From positions 1 to 64,000 of the forward strand of contig CAOKLQ010000007.1 in the NCBI GenBank assembly GCA_948469315.1: DNA of 64,000 nt, in the 5' to 3' direction. Numbering within the stretch: position 1 is the stretch's first letter; each line of letters opens with the position of its first letter. The stretch comes from an uncultured Clostridium sp. Lineage in GTDB: Bacteria > Bacillota > Clostridia > TANB77 > CAG-508. Shown here piece after piece: positions 44,183 through 54,260 of this stretch. A program made the translations under genes and the position numbers. The notes below the pieces were generated by a model. The model was not told the DNA's origin, made no database searches, and worked only from the letters and a program-made list of their open reading frames with translations.

Positions 44183-44836
44183 GTGTTGAGTTTTTTTGAG
44201 ATGCTCCTTAATTTTATTTATCCAAATAAATGTGGAATATGTGAGAAAATTTGTGATAATTTTTTATGTCCTAATTGCAAAAATAATATAGAAAAGCTAC
44301 AATTTAATAAATTAAAAAAATTTTTAATAAAACCTTTAGATGAGCATTTTTATATTTTTAAATATGAAGGAATAATTAGGAAAAAAATAATTGACTATAA
44401 ATTTAATGATAAAGCTTTCTTATCTGATTTTTTTACACAAATTATTTTAAAAAACAAAAAAGTATATTGTTTCATAAAAAAATATGATATAATCATTCCA
44501 GTTCCAGTACATAAAAAAAGAAAAGATCAAAGAGGATATAATCAAACAGAATTAATATCAAGGAAAATTGTGCAAAATATAGATGACTTAGAATATTTAA
44601 ATAACTGCTTAGTTAAAACAAAAAATACTAAACCACAAAGTAAATTAAAAGAAAATGATAGAAAACATAATTTGATTGGAGCATATAAAGTAAATAATGA
44701 TTTTAAGATAAAAAATAAAAAAATTCTACTTTTAGATGATGTATATACAACAGGAAGTACAGCAAATGAATGTAGTAAAGCTTTAAAAGAAGTGGGTGCT
44801 AAAAAAGTTGGAATTTTAACTATTGCAAAAGATTAA
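44183..44836 (+). CDS. comF: ComF-family phosphoribosyltransferase
   Basis: A 217-residue ComF-like protein. It has an N-terminal zinc ribbon (CGICEKICDNFLCPNC), FKYEGIIRKKIIDYKF, the IIPVPVHKKRKDQRGYNQTELI block, and the PRPP loop KILLLDDVYTTGSTANEC. ComF acts in DNA uptake with the ComFA helicase and in related DNA transactions; comFA is not in the window. The start is GTG (44183) or the following TTG, behind GGAGCAGAAAGGAAC. Confidence 0.9.
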   Translation: MLSFFEMLLNFIYPNKCGICEKICDNFLCPNCKNNIEKLQFNKLKKFLIKPLDEHFYIFKYEGIIRKKIIDYKFNDKAFLSDFFTQIILKNKKVYCFIKKYDIIIPVPVHKKRKDQRGYNQTELISRKIVQNIDDLEYLNNCLVKTKNTKPQSKLKENDRKHNLIGAYKVNNDFKIKNKKILLLDDVYTTGSTANECSKALKEVGAKKVGILTIAKD

Positions 44837-44853
44837 ATTTAGGAGGATTTACA

Positions 44854-46824
44854 ATGGAAGATTTAGTTGAGTGCATATTAGACTATATTAGAGCCTATTA
44901 TACAGATTATGCAATAATGATTAATGGAGAATGGGGAAGCGGAAAAACTTACTTTTGGAATAATAAAGTAAGAAACAAAATTGAATCTATGAAAATAAAT
45001 GGTAAGCAATATACAACAATATATATGTCCTTGTATGGAATATCAAACTTAGAAGATATAAGCAAAAAAATATTTATAGAAACAACTCAATTAATGGATA
45101 AAAACTTAAGAAAATATATGAATTCACATGGTCAAACAACAATTCCAGAATATGCAAAAACAGGACTTGATATGGCAAACTTTTTTGGTGTAACACAAAA
45201 TGGGGATAAATTAGATTATAGTAAATTCTTTTCAACAGATGACAAAATATTATGTTTTGATGATTTAGAAAGAGCAAATGTAGATGTTATAGATATTTTA
45301 GGTTATATAAATAATTTTGTTGAACATGACCATATAAAAACAATTATTATTTGTAACGAAAAAGAATTATCAACAAAAATAAAAAATTCTAATTTAGAGA
45401 TGAAAACATTTATTGCAACTTACCTTTTAGACAAAGAAGGAGACCTAACAAAAACAGAAAAACCAATGGTTGAAAAAATAAAAGATAAAATAGAATATGT
45501 TTTTGATAAAGCAAATGAATATGAGAGAATAAAAGAAAAATTAATTGGTGAGACTTTTGAATATGATCCAGAATTTAATTATATAATTAATGGATTACTT
45601 ATGAGATATGAAAATTATTCAGAATTAATACGTTTTTTGAGAGAAAATACAAGATTAATAATTTCTACATTCAACAAAAGTGGTACTAGAAATTTAAGAA
45701 TTTTAAAACATGCATTAAATGACTTTAAAAGAGTTTTTGACATGGTAAATAAAAGCTATCCAAAAACAAGTAACAAAGTAATGCAAACAATGCTTATATT
45801 TACAATAGCAATATCTTTTGAAATAAAAGCTGGAAAAATAACAAAAGAAAAATTTATAAATATACAAAGTAATGAAGAATATAAATCAATACTTGTTTCT
45901 TCAAGAGTATTATCAGATAACAGACAATTTTATATAAAAGAATTTGATAATAATTATTATTATAACTTCAAAGCAGAATATAGGTTTTTTAAATTTATTG
46001 AAAAATATATACGTACACGTATTTTTGATATGAAGATATTTAAAGATGATATGGAAGTTATAATAAATACAGTAGATGTAGAAAACTTACCAGCATATAA
46101 AAGGTTACTTACAGAAGAATATTGGAAAATACCAGATGATGAGTTTGGTCTAGCAATAGATAATATATTAGATAATGTAAAAAATGGAGAATTAGAATTA
46201 ATAGATATTGTAAAATTATATGCATATTTTAGTTATTTTACTAAAAAAGATTTAATAATGTATGATATAAAAACAATAAAAAATATATTTTTTGAAGGAA
46301 TGAATATAGCATCACTTAAATCTGAATATTGCGAAAATGTAGAAGAAGAGTTAAACAAAATAACAGTAGATGGTGAAATGAATGAAGATATGCAAGAAAT
46401 TCTAAAACATTTTACTAATTTAAATAATTCATTAAAAGAAAAAATGTATAGTCAAAAAGCAGAAGAATTATTTATGAATATTCCAATGAAAATGGAAGTA
46501 TTTTATGATATGTTAGATAAAGAATTTATGGATGTGCCTATATTTAAATATTATGATCCATACCAAATATTCCAAAGAATATCTTGTGCAAGCAATGAAG
46601 ATATAGTCGCAATAAAAGAAAAGCTAGTAAATAGAGCAGATAAATATAAAAAGCAAATCGAGCCAGAAATGAACAATATAAAGAAATTAAAACAAATAAC
46701 AGATGAATATATACATGGAAAAGATATATCTATAAAAATTGTAATGTTAAAAGAATTTTCAAAAGAACTAGAATATATCTTAGATAAATATAAAACTCCA
46801 TTTTTGAGTAGAAAAGAAGAATAA
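44854..46824 (+). CDS. KAP-family P-loop NTPase
   Basis: A 656-residue P-loop ATPase of the KAP/STAND-like group. Walker A is MINGEWGSGKTYFW near residue 30; Walker B is KILCFDDLERANVDVID near residue 133, then TIIICNEKEL. The long alpha-helical C-terminal part (DFKRVFDMVNKSYP onward) has no catalytic motif I recognise. No transmembrane helices are present, unlike classical KAP proteins. Some KAP NTPases belong to antiphage systems, but no partner gene is adjacent. Starts behind AGGAGG, 17 bases after comF. Confidence 0.75.
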   Translation: MEDLVECILDYIRAYYTDYAIMINGEWGSGKTYFWNNKVRNKIESMKINGKQYTTIYMSLYGISNLEDISKKIFIETTQLMDKNLRKYMNSHGQTTIPEYAKTGLDMANFFGVTQNGDKLDYSKFFSTDDKILCFDDLERANVDVIDILGYINNFVEHDHIKTIIICNEKELSTKIKNSNLEMKTFIATYLLDKEGDLTKTEKPMVEKIKDKIEYVFDKANEYERIKEKLIGETFEYDPEFNYIINGLLMRYENYSELIRFLRENTRLIISTFNKSGTRNLRILKHALNDFKRVFDMVNKSYPKTSNKVMQTMLIFTIAISFEIKAGKITKEKFINIQSNEEYKSILVSSRVLSDNRQFYIKEFDNNYYYNFKAEYRFFKFIEKYIRTRIFDMKIFKDDMEVIINTVDVENLPAYKRLLTEEYWKIPDDEFGLAIDNILDNVKNGELELIDIVKLYAYFSYFTKKDLIMYDIKTIKNIFFEGMNIASLKSEYCENVEEELNKITVDGEMNEDMQEILKHFTNLNNSLKEKMYSQKAEELFMNIPMKMEVFYDMLDKEFMDVPIFKYYDPYQIFQRISCASNEDIVAIKEKLVNRADKYKKQIEPEMNNIKKLKQITDEYIHGKDISIKIVMLKEFSKELEYILDKYKTPFLSRKEE

Positions 46825-46826
46825 AG

Positions 46827-46856
46827 TATAGGAGCACAAAATAAAGTGCTCCTATA
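46827..46856. terminator. Bidirectional hairpin between KAP and spoVT
   Basis: TATAGGAGCAC/GTGCTCCTATA, a perfect 11-bp stem between convergent genes, with A/T-rich sequence on both sides. Confidence 0.7.
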
Positions 46857-46867
46857 AATTTTCAAAA

Positions 46868-47422
46868 TTATATTTCCATTTGTGTACCTAAAAAGTTAGC
46901 AGCAGATTGAGCAACTTTTTTTTCTATATCATTCATTTTAGTTTTAGCTTCTTTTGAAATTAAAATTACAGTACCAATTGCATCTCCATCAGATATTATA
47001 GGATACACAATTTGAGAATTAAATTTTCTTTCTTTATTATCATTTTTAACTATAGGAACAGACATATCATTATTTTCATTACTTGTATAAACTTCTTTAT
47101 CTTCAATTATTTGCTCTAATTCCTCACTTAAATTTTGTTCTAGTAATTCTTTTTTAGCACCACCAGAAACTGCAATAACAGTATCTTTATCTGTTATACA
47201 AGCAATATGACCAGTAGTTTTAGCCAAAGTTTCAGCATAACCTACAGCAAATTCTGAAAGTTCTCCAATAGGAGAATATTTTTTAAGTATAACTTGACCT
47301 TCTCTATCTGTAAAAATTTCAAGTGGATCACCTTCTTTAATACGAAGTGTTTTTCTTATTTCTTTTGGGATAACAACTCTTCCTAAATCATCTATTCTTC
47401 TAACAACACCAGTTGCTTTCAT
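46868..47422 (-). CDS. spoVT: SpoVT, AbrB-type sporulation regulator
   Basis: A 184-residue transcription regulator active in the forespore. The N-terminal AbrB swapped-hairpin domain (MKATGVVRRIDDLGRVVIPKE to ILKKYSP) binds DNA, and the C-terminal GAF-like domain (LAKTTGHIACITDKDTVIAVSG, IVYPIISDGDAIGTVIL) is typical of SpoVT. Complete length. Start behind GGGAGG. It confirms the spore-forming nature together with spoIVB, spoVG and SASP. Confidence 0.95.
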   Translation of the reverse strand: MKATGVVRRIDDLGRVVIPKEIRKTLRIKEGDPLEIFTDREGQVILKKYSPIGELSEFAVGYAETLAKTTGHIACITDKDTVIAVSGGAKKELLEQNLSEELEQIIEDKEVYTSNENNDMSVPIVKNDNKERKFNSQIVYPIISDGDAIGTVILISKEAKTKMNDIEKKVAQSAANFLGTQMEI

Positions 47423-47608
47423 ATATATTTCCTCCCTTTTTTTATTTTCATATTCTTATTATGTCAAAAAAGGAAAAAAATATGCGTTTGAAAAATTTTG
47501 ATTAAAAAAAGTTATATTTAATAATAAAAATAATACTAATATTTTAAATAAAATAGTATACAAAAATATTAAACTAATATATAATAAAAAAATGAAAGGA
47601 GATAATCT

Positions 47609-50600
47609 ATGAATTTCAAAAAATATAAAAAAACAATATTATTAGTATATATATTAATGTTTATGTTAATACCGATATTTTCAATAGCTAATAATAATAC
47701 TAAACCAATTGTTAGTTATAGTACACATATTCAAAACAATGGTTGGGAAAATAATTTTAGTAAAAGCAATGGTGAAGTATCTGGAACAAGTGGACAAGGA
47801 TTAAGATTAGAAGCAATAAAAATAAAAATAGACAATATGCCAAGTATAGATTTAAGATATCAAGTACATATACAAAATATAGGATGGCAACAATGGAAGG
47901 AAAATGGGGACATAGCAGGGACAAGCGGACAAGGACTAAGGTTAGAAGCAATAAAAATAAAATTGGTAAATTCTCCAGATTATACAGTAGAATATAGAGT
48001 ACATGTACAAAATATAGGGTGGCAAAATTGGAAACAAGATGGTGCAATAGCAGGAACAAGTGGACAAGGATTAAGATTAGAAGCAATACAAATTAGAATT
48101 GTTAAAAAAGAAAATAAAGGTGAAATAAAATTAGAATCAAATTTTAAAGAGCAATCTTATTTTGATAAAATTAATGTTTCAGGTTGGAAAATTACAAATG
48201 TAGAAAATGCAAAATTAAAAGTATTTGTAGATGACAATGATATAACAAATCAATTAAATGTACAATATACTAAAAGAGACGATTTAAAAGAAATGATATC
48301 ATATGGTGATGATATAATTAATGATAAGCCAGGTTTTAATTTTACTTTAGATGCAACTAAATTTAAAACTGGGATACATAAACTAGAAATTAGACTTTTA
48401 ACAAATGATGAAGTGTCTACCATATCAACTGTTACAAAAGAGTTTAGAACAGATAAAGATATACACATACTATATCAATCACATGTGCAAGAAATAGGTT
48501 GGCAAGATTTTAAAACAGATGGTAATATTTCTGGAACAACAGGAAAATTTTTAAGGATCGAGGCAATAAATCTTAAAACTTATAATTTACCACAAAATGT
48601 AAAATTAAAGTATCAGGCGCATGTACAAGGAATAGGTTGGCAAAATTGGAATTATGAAGGAAACTTTATGGGAACAATTGGACAATCTAAAAGAATAGAA
48701 GCATTTAGGTTAAAACTGGAAAATCAACAAGATTATACAGTAGAATATAGAGCACATATACAAGGAATAGGTTGGCAAAATTGGAAACAAGATGGAGCAG
48801 TAGCTGGAACAATAGGAAAATTTTTAAGGATTGAAGCAATACAAATTAGAATTGTAGAAAAAACAAATAAAGCCTCAGTAGTTATAGAAACTGATACTCA
48901 AAATCAGACATTTTATGAAGATATAGCTATTAAAGGTTGGAAAATGACTAATGTAGAAAATGCAAAATTAAAAGTTTTTTTAGATGGAAATGATATTACA
49001 AATAATGTAGATCTTAATTATCAAACAAGAGATGATTTGATAGAAAATATTGATTATTGTAGTAATATTGAAAATGAAAAGCCAGGATTTACATTTGTAA
49101 TAAAAAATAATAAAATATCAACAGGAAACCACAAATTAGAAGTAAAACTTTTATTAGAAGATGAAACTAAAGTTTTAGCATCAAATAGTAAAAATATATT
49201 AATAGATAAAGATATACATATTTCATATCAATCACATGTCCAAGGAATAGGTTGGCAAGACTATTTTGTAGATGGATCAACATCTGGAACAATAGGTAGA
49301 GGATTTAGAATAGAAGCAATGAATATTAAGGCATATAATTTACCAGATGGAGTAACATTAAAATATCAAGCACATGTAGAAGGTATAGGTTGGCAGCCAT
49401 GGAAAAACAATGGTCAAATGATAGGAACAACGGGAGAATTTAAAAGAATTGAAGCAATTAAATTAGAATTAGAAAACACAAATAAATATTCTATTATATA
49501 TAGGACACATGTTCAAGACTATGGATGGCAAGATTGGGCAAATGATGGGGAAATGACTGGAACTGCTGGTGTAGGAAAAAGAATAGAAGCAATAGAAATT
49601 AAAATTGTAGATAAATTAACTGAAAATAAAACAAAAGTACATCTTGATGAAATACCAACTAATTTAACTAATAAAACTCATAGAATAAGTGGATATATTA
49701 TGACAAATGTACCAAATGTTCAATTAGAATTATTAATAGATGGTAAAAAAATAAATACAATTTTGCCAAGAATTTGGGATCAAGAAGTATTTAATGTAGT
49801 AAAAGGATATGGAGGAGAAAAGCTAAATCCAATACCAAGATTTTATATAGATATAGATTTTTCTAAATATTCTTTAGGAACACATACTGCAACAGTTCAA
49901 GCAATTTTAAATGGAAATATAATACAAACTCAAAGTAGAACTTTTAATACAATAAGACAAATACAATATTTTGCAGGAACATATGGATATTCAGGTCTTG
50001 CTATAAATGGAGATCAAAATGGAAATATTTTGAGATATTATAAATATGGAGATGGACCAAATGTATTTTTTGCAACATTTTGTGTACATGGATTTGAAGA
50101 TTCTTGGTATAGAGATGGACAGTATTTAACAGGAATTGCAGATGCATTTTACAATACTCTTATATCAAGACAAGACTTTGAAATTGCAGACAAATGGACT
50201 ATATATATATTACCAGAAGTTAACCCAGATGGGGCAAGAGTAGGTACAACTAATAATGGACCAGGAAGGACAACATTATATAGTAAAATAAAAAGAGGAA
50301 TAGATATAAATAGATCATGGCAAACAGATAGTTATTATAAAAGATATACAGATGCAAGAAATTATAATGGAACTTCAGGATTTCAAGCATATGAAGCAGA
50401 AGCATTAAGAGATTTTCTTTTATCTCATAAATCTCTAGTAGGGCAAAATGTTTTAGTAGATTTACATGGATGGGAAAATCAATTAATAGGAAATGAGCAA
50501 GTTGCAAGTTATTATAAACAATATTATAGTAGTTGTTCAACAAGAAATTATGGAACATATGGAACTCAATATTTAATATCTTGGGCGAGACAAAATTTAG

Positions 50601-50716
50601 GTGCTAAAACTGCTTTAGTAGAACTACCAAAAGCTAATAGTGAGCAACATGCAAATAATATGCACTTACCTGAAAATTATATTGATGCAACATTTAAAAT
50701 GTTAAGAGGGTTATAA
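47609..50716 (+). CDS. ChW-repeat protein with M14 carboxypeptidase domain
   Basis: A 1035-residue secreted protein. After a signal peptide (TILLVYILMFMLIPIFSIA) come nine clostridial hydrophobic (ChW) repeats of the form H.Q..GWQ.W...G..GT.G...R.EAI, arranged as three triplets. Each triplet is followed by an Ig-like domain (VSGWKITNVENAKLKVFVD, IKGWKMTNVENAKLKVFLD, ISGYIMTNVPNVQLELLID). The last 245 residues form an M14 zinc carboxypeptidase: CVHGFED (His and Glu ligands), NPDGARVG, GIDINRSW, VDLHGWENQ (His) and ALVELPKAN (Glu base). It probably trims wall peptides or extracellular proteins while held by the ChW region. Confidence 0.88.
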   Translation: MNFKKYKKTILLVYILMFMLIPIFSIANNNTKPIVSYSTHIQNNGWENNFSKSNGEVSGTSGQGLRLEAIKIKIDNMPSIDLRYQVHIQNIGWQQWKENGDIAGTSGQGLRLEAIKIKLVNSPDYTVEYRVHVQNIGWQNWKQDGAIAGTSGQGLRLEAIQIRIVKKENKGEIKLESNFKEQSYFDKINVSGWKITNVENAKLKVFVDDNDITNQLNVQYTKRDDLKEMISYGDDIINDKPGFNFTLDATKFKTGIHKLEIRLLTNDEVSTISTVTKEFRTDKDIHILYQSHVQEIGWQDFKTDGNISGTTGKFLRIEAINLKTYNLPQNVKLKYQAHVQGIGWQNWNYEGNFMGTIGQSKRIEAFRLKLENQQDYTVEYRAHIQGIGWQNWKQDGAVAGTIGKFLRIEAIQIRIVEKTNKASVVIETDTQNQTFYEDIAIKGWKMTNVENAKLKVFLDGNDITNNVDLNYQTRDDLIENIDYCSNIENEKPGFTFVIKNNKISTGNHKLEVKLLLEDETKVLASNSKNILIDKDIHISYQSHVQGIGWQDYFVDGSTSGTIGRGFRIEAMNIKAYNLPDGVTLKYQAHVEGIGWQPWKNNGQMIGTTGEFKRIEAIKLELENTNKYSIIYRTHVQDYGWQDWANDGEMTGTAGVGKRIEAIEIKIVDKLTENKTKVHLDEIPTNLTNKTHRISGYIMTNVPNVQLELLIDGKKINTILPRIWDQEVFNVVKGYGGEKLNPIPRFYIDIDFSKYSLGTHTATVQAILNGNIIQTQSRTFNTIRQIQYFAGTYGYSGLAINGDQNGNILRYYKYGDGPNVFFATFCVHGFEDSWYRDGQYLTGIADAFYNTLISRQDFEIADKWTIYILPEVNPDGARVGTTNNGPGRTTLYSKIKRGIDINRSWQTDSYYKRYTDARNYNGTSGFQAYEAEALRDFLLSHKSLVGQNVLVDLHGWENQLIGNEQVASYYKQYYSSCSTRNYGTYGTQYLISWARQNLGAKTALVELPKANSEQHANNMHLPENYIDATFKMLRGL

Positions 50717-50719
50717 AAT

Positions 50720-51460
50720 ATGAAAAATCAAATAAAAAATATAATTATAGTTGTTATTTATTTAATAATAGTAATTGTTTTATTTAAAACAATTACTATT
50801 ATTAAATCTAAAAAACAAGAAAACGAAAATTCATGGAAAGATGATTCTATAATGTATAAACAAAATATAAGTATAGATGATTTAAAACAAGAATATAAAA
50901 TTACAGGAGATAATAATTTATATGAAATAAATACAGAATATGATGGAAGAAAAGTCTTAAATATAAAGTCTAATATTAATTATAAAGTAGCATTTTCAGG
51001 AATTATAAAAAAACAGATGCCTAATTTTGATGAAATTGAAACAATATATAACAATTATTATCCAAAAGATAAAAAAGGAATATGGATAGAAGAAAAAAGT
51101 AGAGATAAAATAATAAATTATTTAAATACTACACAATTACTAAGCTATAAATATAATGTTGATGATAGTGGATTTATAATAATAACAAATAAAGATAATT
51201 CAAGCAAATATGATAAAATTTTAGAAGATATTATAAATTCTAATAATACATATATTTTATCTATTACAGGTATTTATTATATGGTAGATATTGTAACAGG
51301 AGAAATTATAAAAAATCCATATGAAGATTTAGAGCCTGATCAGCCATATGAATATATTCAAAATAATAATGATTTAATTATTTGTATAACAGAAAATATA
51401 AAAGAAGAATTAAGCAGTAACGAAATCTTTGAAAATATAATAGAATTAATAAAACAATAA
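50720..51460 (+). CDS. Membrane-anchored protein of unknown function
   Basis: A 246-residue protein with one N-terminal helix (IIIVVIYLIIVIVLFKTITII) and an outer domain rich in Asn, Asp, Glu and Ile. I do not recognise it. It follows the ChW/M14 gene after only three bases and is closed by a hairpin, so the two form an operon. It may be a membrane partner of the peptidase (inference). Confidence 0.65.
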   Translation: MKNQIKNIIIVVIYLIIVIVLFKTITIIKSKKQENENSWKDDSIMYKQNISIDDLKQEYKITGDNNLYEINTEYDGRKVLNIKSNINYKVAFSGIIKKQMPNFDEIETIYNNYYPKDKKGIWIEEKSRDKIINYLNTTQLLSYKYNVDDSGFIIITNKDNSSKYDKILEDIINSNNTYILSITGIYYMVDIVTGEIIKNPYEDLEPDQPYEYIQNNNDLIICITENIKEELSSNEIFENIIELIKQ

Positions 51461-51470
51461 AAATATCAAA

Positions 51471-51509
51471 AGCCTTATTTGTTATGTAATAGTTGACAAA
51501 TAAGGCTTA
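51471..51509 (+). terminator. Hairpin terminator
   Basis: AAGCCTTATTTGT/ACAAATAAGGCTT, perfect 13-bp stem with a 13-base loop, between the ChW operon and the polysaccharide locus. T-run weak. Confidence 0.7.
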
Positions 51510-51550
51510 TATATATAAAATTATAATATAAATTAAAAAGGAATAAAAAG

Positions 51551-52642
51551 ATGAGAAGAATATTATTTTGCGCATATTCATTAGATATTGGAGGAATTGA
51601 AACAGCTTTACTTACTTTAATTAATGAACTTGTAAAAAAAAATTATGATATAACATTAGTTTTAGAAAAAAAACGAGGAATATTTTTAAATCAAATAGAT
51701 AAAAATATAAAAATTATAGAGTATATACCAAATAACAATAAAAATATAGTAATAAGAAAAATATCAAATTTTATTAAAAGAATTAAATTTATTTTAAAAT
51801 ATAAAAATAGATTTAGTTTTGCAGCATCTTTTGCTACATACTCTCTATCAGGTTCATTTATTGCAAGACAAGCTTCAAAGAATAACTGTATTTGGGTACA
51901 TTCAAATTATATGAGTTTATTTTCTAATAATAAAAATAAATTTATTAAATTTTTTAATGATATAAATGTACAAAAATTCAAAAATATAATATTTGTTTCA
52001 AATAATGCAAAAGAGGTATTTATTAAACAATTTTCACAATTAGAAAAAAAATGCAAAGTAATTAATAATATTATAGATTATGAAAGAATACTTAAGTTAT
52101 CAGAAGAAAAAGTAGAAGATTATAAAAAAAGTTACCCTACAATTTTATATGTAGGAAGATTAACCGAGGAAGATAAAAAAATAAGTAGAATAATAGAAGT
52201 TGCTAAGAAATTAGTAGAAGATAATATTAAATTTAAAGTTTTGATTATTGGAGATGGAAAAGATAAACAAAATTATATAAAAAAAGTAAAAGAGCTAAAA
52301 TTAGAACAAAATATTGTATTTTTAGGAAAAAAGAAAAATCCATACCCATATTTTAAGAAAAGTGACTTTTTAATATTAACATCAGACTATGAAGGATATC
52401 CAGTTGTATATAATGAAGCAAAAATTTTAAATCTTCCAATACTTACAACAAATGTATCAGATAGCAAGCAAATAATTGAAAATAAGTATGGAATTGTAAC
52501 AACAAAAGATGTAGAAAATATATATGCAAATACTAAGAAGATGTTAGAAGAAAGATTTAAATTAAAAGAAAAATTTGATGTTTTAAAGTATAATAAAGAA
52601 AATATTAAATTAGTAGAAGATATTATAAATTATATAGTTTGA
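51551..52642 (+). CDS. Family 4-type glycosyltransferase
   Basis: A 363-residue GT-B transferase. The N-terminal acceptor half has YSLDIGGIETALLTLINEL. The C-terminal nucleotide-sugar half has PTILYVGRLTEEDKKISRIIEVA, VLIIGDGKDK, VFLGKKKNPYPYFKKSDFLILTSDYEGYPVVYNEA, with the conserved E of the EGYPVV(Y)EA motif. It is 57% of the way alike in motif order to the protein at 58839-59951 (same NPYPY.KKAD segment), so the two are paralogs. It would add a sugar to a surface polymer. Confidence 0.88.
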   Translation: MRRILFCAYSLDIGGIETALLTLINELVKKNYDITLVLEKKRGIFLNQIDKNIKIIEYIPNNNKNIVIRKISNFIKRIKFILKYKNRFSFAASFATYSLSGSFIARQASKNNCIWVHSNYMSLFSNNKNKFIKFFNDINVQKFKNIIFVSNNAKEVFIKQFSQLEKKCKVINNIIDYERILKLSEEKVEDYKKSYPTILYVGRLTEEDKKISRIIEVAKKLVEDNIKFKVLIIGDGKDKQNYIKKVKELKLEQNIVFLGKKKNPYPYFKKSDFLILTSDYEGYPVVYNEAKILNLPILTTNVSDSKQIIENKYGIVTTKDVENIYANTKKMLEERFKLKEKFDVLKYNKENIKLVEDIINYIV

Positions 52643-52695
52643 CATACTTTACTATTATGATATAATATAAAAAATCTTTATACAAGGAGAATAAA

Positions 52696-53439
52696 ATGAG
52701 CCAAGAAAGACAAATAGCAATAAGCGTAAAAAATGTAACCAAAAAATTTAACGTATTTTTTGATAAAACAAACACAATAAAAGAAAAGCTTTTATTTTGG
52801 AATAGAACTAAAAATAAAGAAGAAAGAACAGTTTTAAATGATATAAGTTTAGATATAAAAAAAGGAGAAGTAGTAGGATTAATTGGGACTAATGGAAGTG
52901 GAAAATCTACACTTCTTAAATTAATGACAAAAATAATATACCCAAACAGTGGGCAAATAACAACAAATGGAAAATTAACCTCACTTTTAGAATTAGGAGC
53001 GGGATTTCATCCAGACTTTTCAGGAAGAGAAAATATATATTTTAATGCTTCAATTTTTGGACTTACAAGGAAAGAAATAGATGATAGGTTAGAACAAATA
53101 ATAGAATTTTCAGAATTAAAAGATTATATAGATAATCCAGTAAGAACGTATTCATCAGGAATGTATATGAGGCTTGCTTTTTCTGTTGCAATAAATGTAG
53201 ATGCACAGATTTTATTAGTAGATGAGATATTATCAGTAGGAGACCAACATTTTCAAGAAAAATGTTTTAAAAAGATCGAAGAATTAAAAGCACAAGGTAA
53301 AACAATTGTTATTGTAACACATACAATGGGAGCAGTACAAAGATTTTGTACAAGAGCTGTGTGGTTATATAATGGAAAAATTAAAATGGATGGAAATCCA
53401 GATGATGTAGTACCAGAATATACAAAAGTAACTGCGTAA
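52696..53439 (+). CDS. Polysaccharide/teichoic acid ABC exporter, ATPase
   Basis: A 247-residue ATP-binding subunit of the Wzt/TagH type. Walker A GTNGSGKSTLLKL (near residue 62), ABC signature YSSGMYMRLAFSVAI, Walker B ILLVDEILSVGDQ and the H-loop VTHTMG. LLELGAGFHPDFSGRENIY is characteristic of polysaccharide exporters. It lacks the C-terminal carbohydrate-binding domain found in some Wzt. ACAAGGAGAA ribosome site. Encoded directly before its permease. Confidence 0.93.
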   Translation: MSQERQIAISVKNVTKKFNVFFDKTNTIKEKLLFWNRTKNKEERTVLNDISLDIKKGEVVGLIGTNGSGKSTLLKLMTKIIYPNSGQITTNGKLTSLLELGAGFHPDFSGRENIYFNASIFGLTRKEIDDRLEQIIEFSELKDYIDNPVRTYSSGMYMRLAFSVAINVDAQILLVDEILSVGDQHFQEKCFKKIEELKAQGKTIVIVTHTMGAVQRFCTRAVWLYNGKIKMDGNPDDVVPEYTKVTA

Positions 53440-53462
53440 AACAAAAAAGAGGAGTAAATGTA

Positions 53463-54239
53463 ATGGTTAATATGTTTAAAAATATATATCAATATAGAGA
53501 ACTATTAAAAACAAATATAAAAAAAGAAATAAGAGGAAAATATAAGCATTCATTTTTAGGTGTATTATGGTCGTTTTTATACCCATTATTACAACTTGCA
53601 GTATATGCTATAATTTTTCCATTAATATTAAGAAATACACAAGAAAACTATGTGATATTTTTGTGTGTTGCATTAATACCTTGGAACTTTTTTACAACAA
53701 TTGTAACACAGTCAACAGGAACAATAATTGCAAATGGAGATATTGTAAAAAAAGTATATTTCCCAAGAGAAATATTGCCAATATCAGTAGTAACTAGCCA
53801 GCTAGTCAATTTTTTAATATCAACAATTATAATAATTGCATTTGTTTTATGTGCAGGAATGGGACTTTCAAAATACATAATTTTTTATCCAATAATATTG
53901 TTAATACAATATATACTTTCGGTAGGAATATCATTTATAGTATCTAGTGTAACAGTATTTTTAAGAGATTTAGAACATCTAATTAGTATTGCAATGATGA
54001 TGCTATTTTATGCAACTCCTATAGCATATTCAGCAGATACAATACCTGCAAATTTTCAATTTATAATAACATTAAATCCAATGGCACATATATTAAATGC
54101 TTATAGAGATATTTTTTACTATCAAAGAATGCCAAACATACAAACTTTAGGTATAATGCTTGCAATATCTATATTTATATTTGTTATAGGATACTTAATA
54201 TTCAATAAATTACAAAGAAACTTTGCGGAGGAATTATAA
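53463..54239 (+). CDS. Polysaccharide/teichoic acid ABC exporter, permease
   Basis: A 258-residue ABC-2 type permease of the Wzm/TagG group with six membrane helices. The amphipathic N-terminus REIRGKYKHSFLGVLWSF-like segment (KKEIRGKYKHSFLGVLWSFL) is typical of the family. With the ATPase encoded just upstream it would export undecaprenyl-linked polymers across the membrane. AAGAGGAG ribosome site. Confidence 0.93.
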   Translation: MVNMFKNIYQYRELLKTNIKKEIRGKYKHSFLGVLWSFLYPLLQLAVYAIIFPLILRNTQENYVIFLCVALIPWNFFTTIVTQSTGTIIANGDIVKKVYFPREILPISVVTSQLVNFLISTIIIIAFVLCAGMGLSKYIIFYPIILLIQYILSVGISFIVSSVTVFLRDLEHLISIAMMMLFYATPIAYSADTIPANFQFIITLNPMAHILNAYRDIFYYQRMPNIQTLGIMLAISIFIFVIGYLIFNKLQRNFAEEL

Positions 54240-54260
54240 AATATAAAAGGGAATTTGAAT

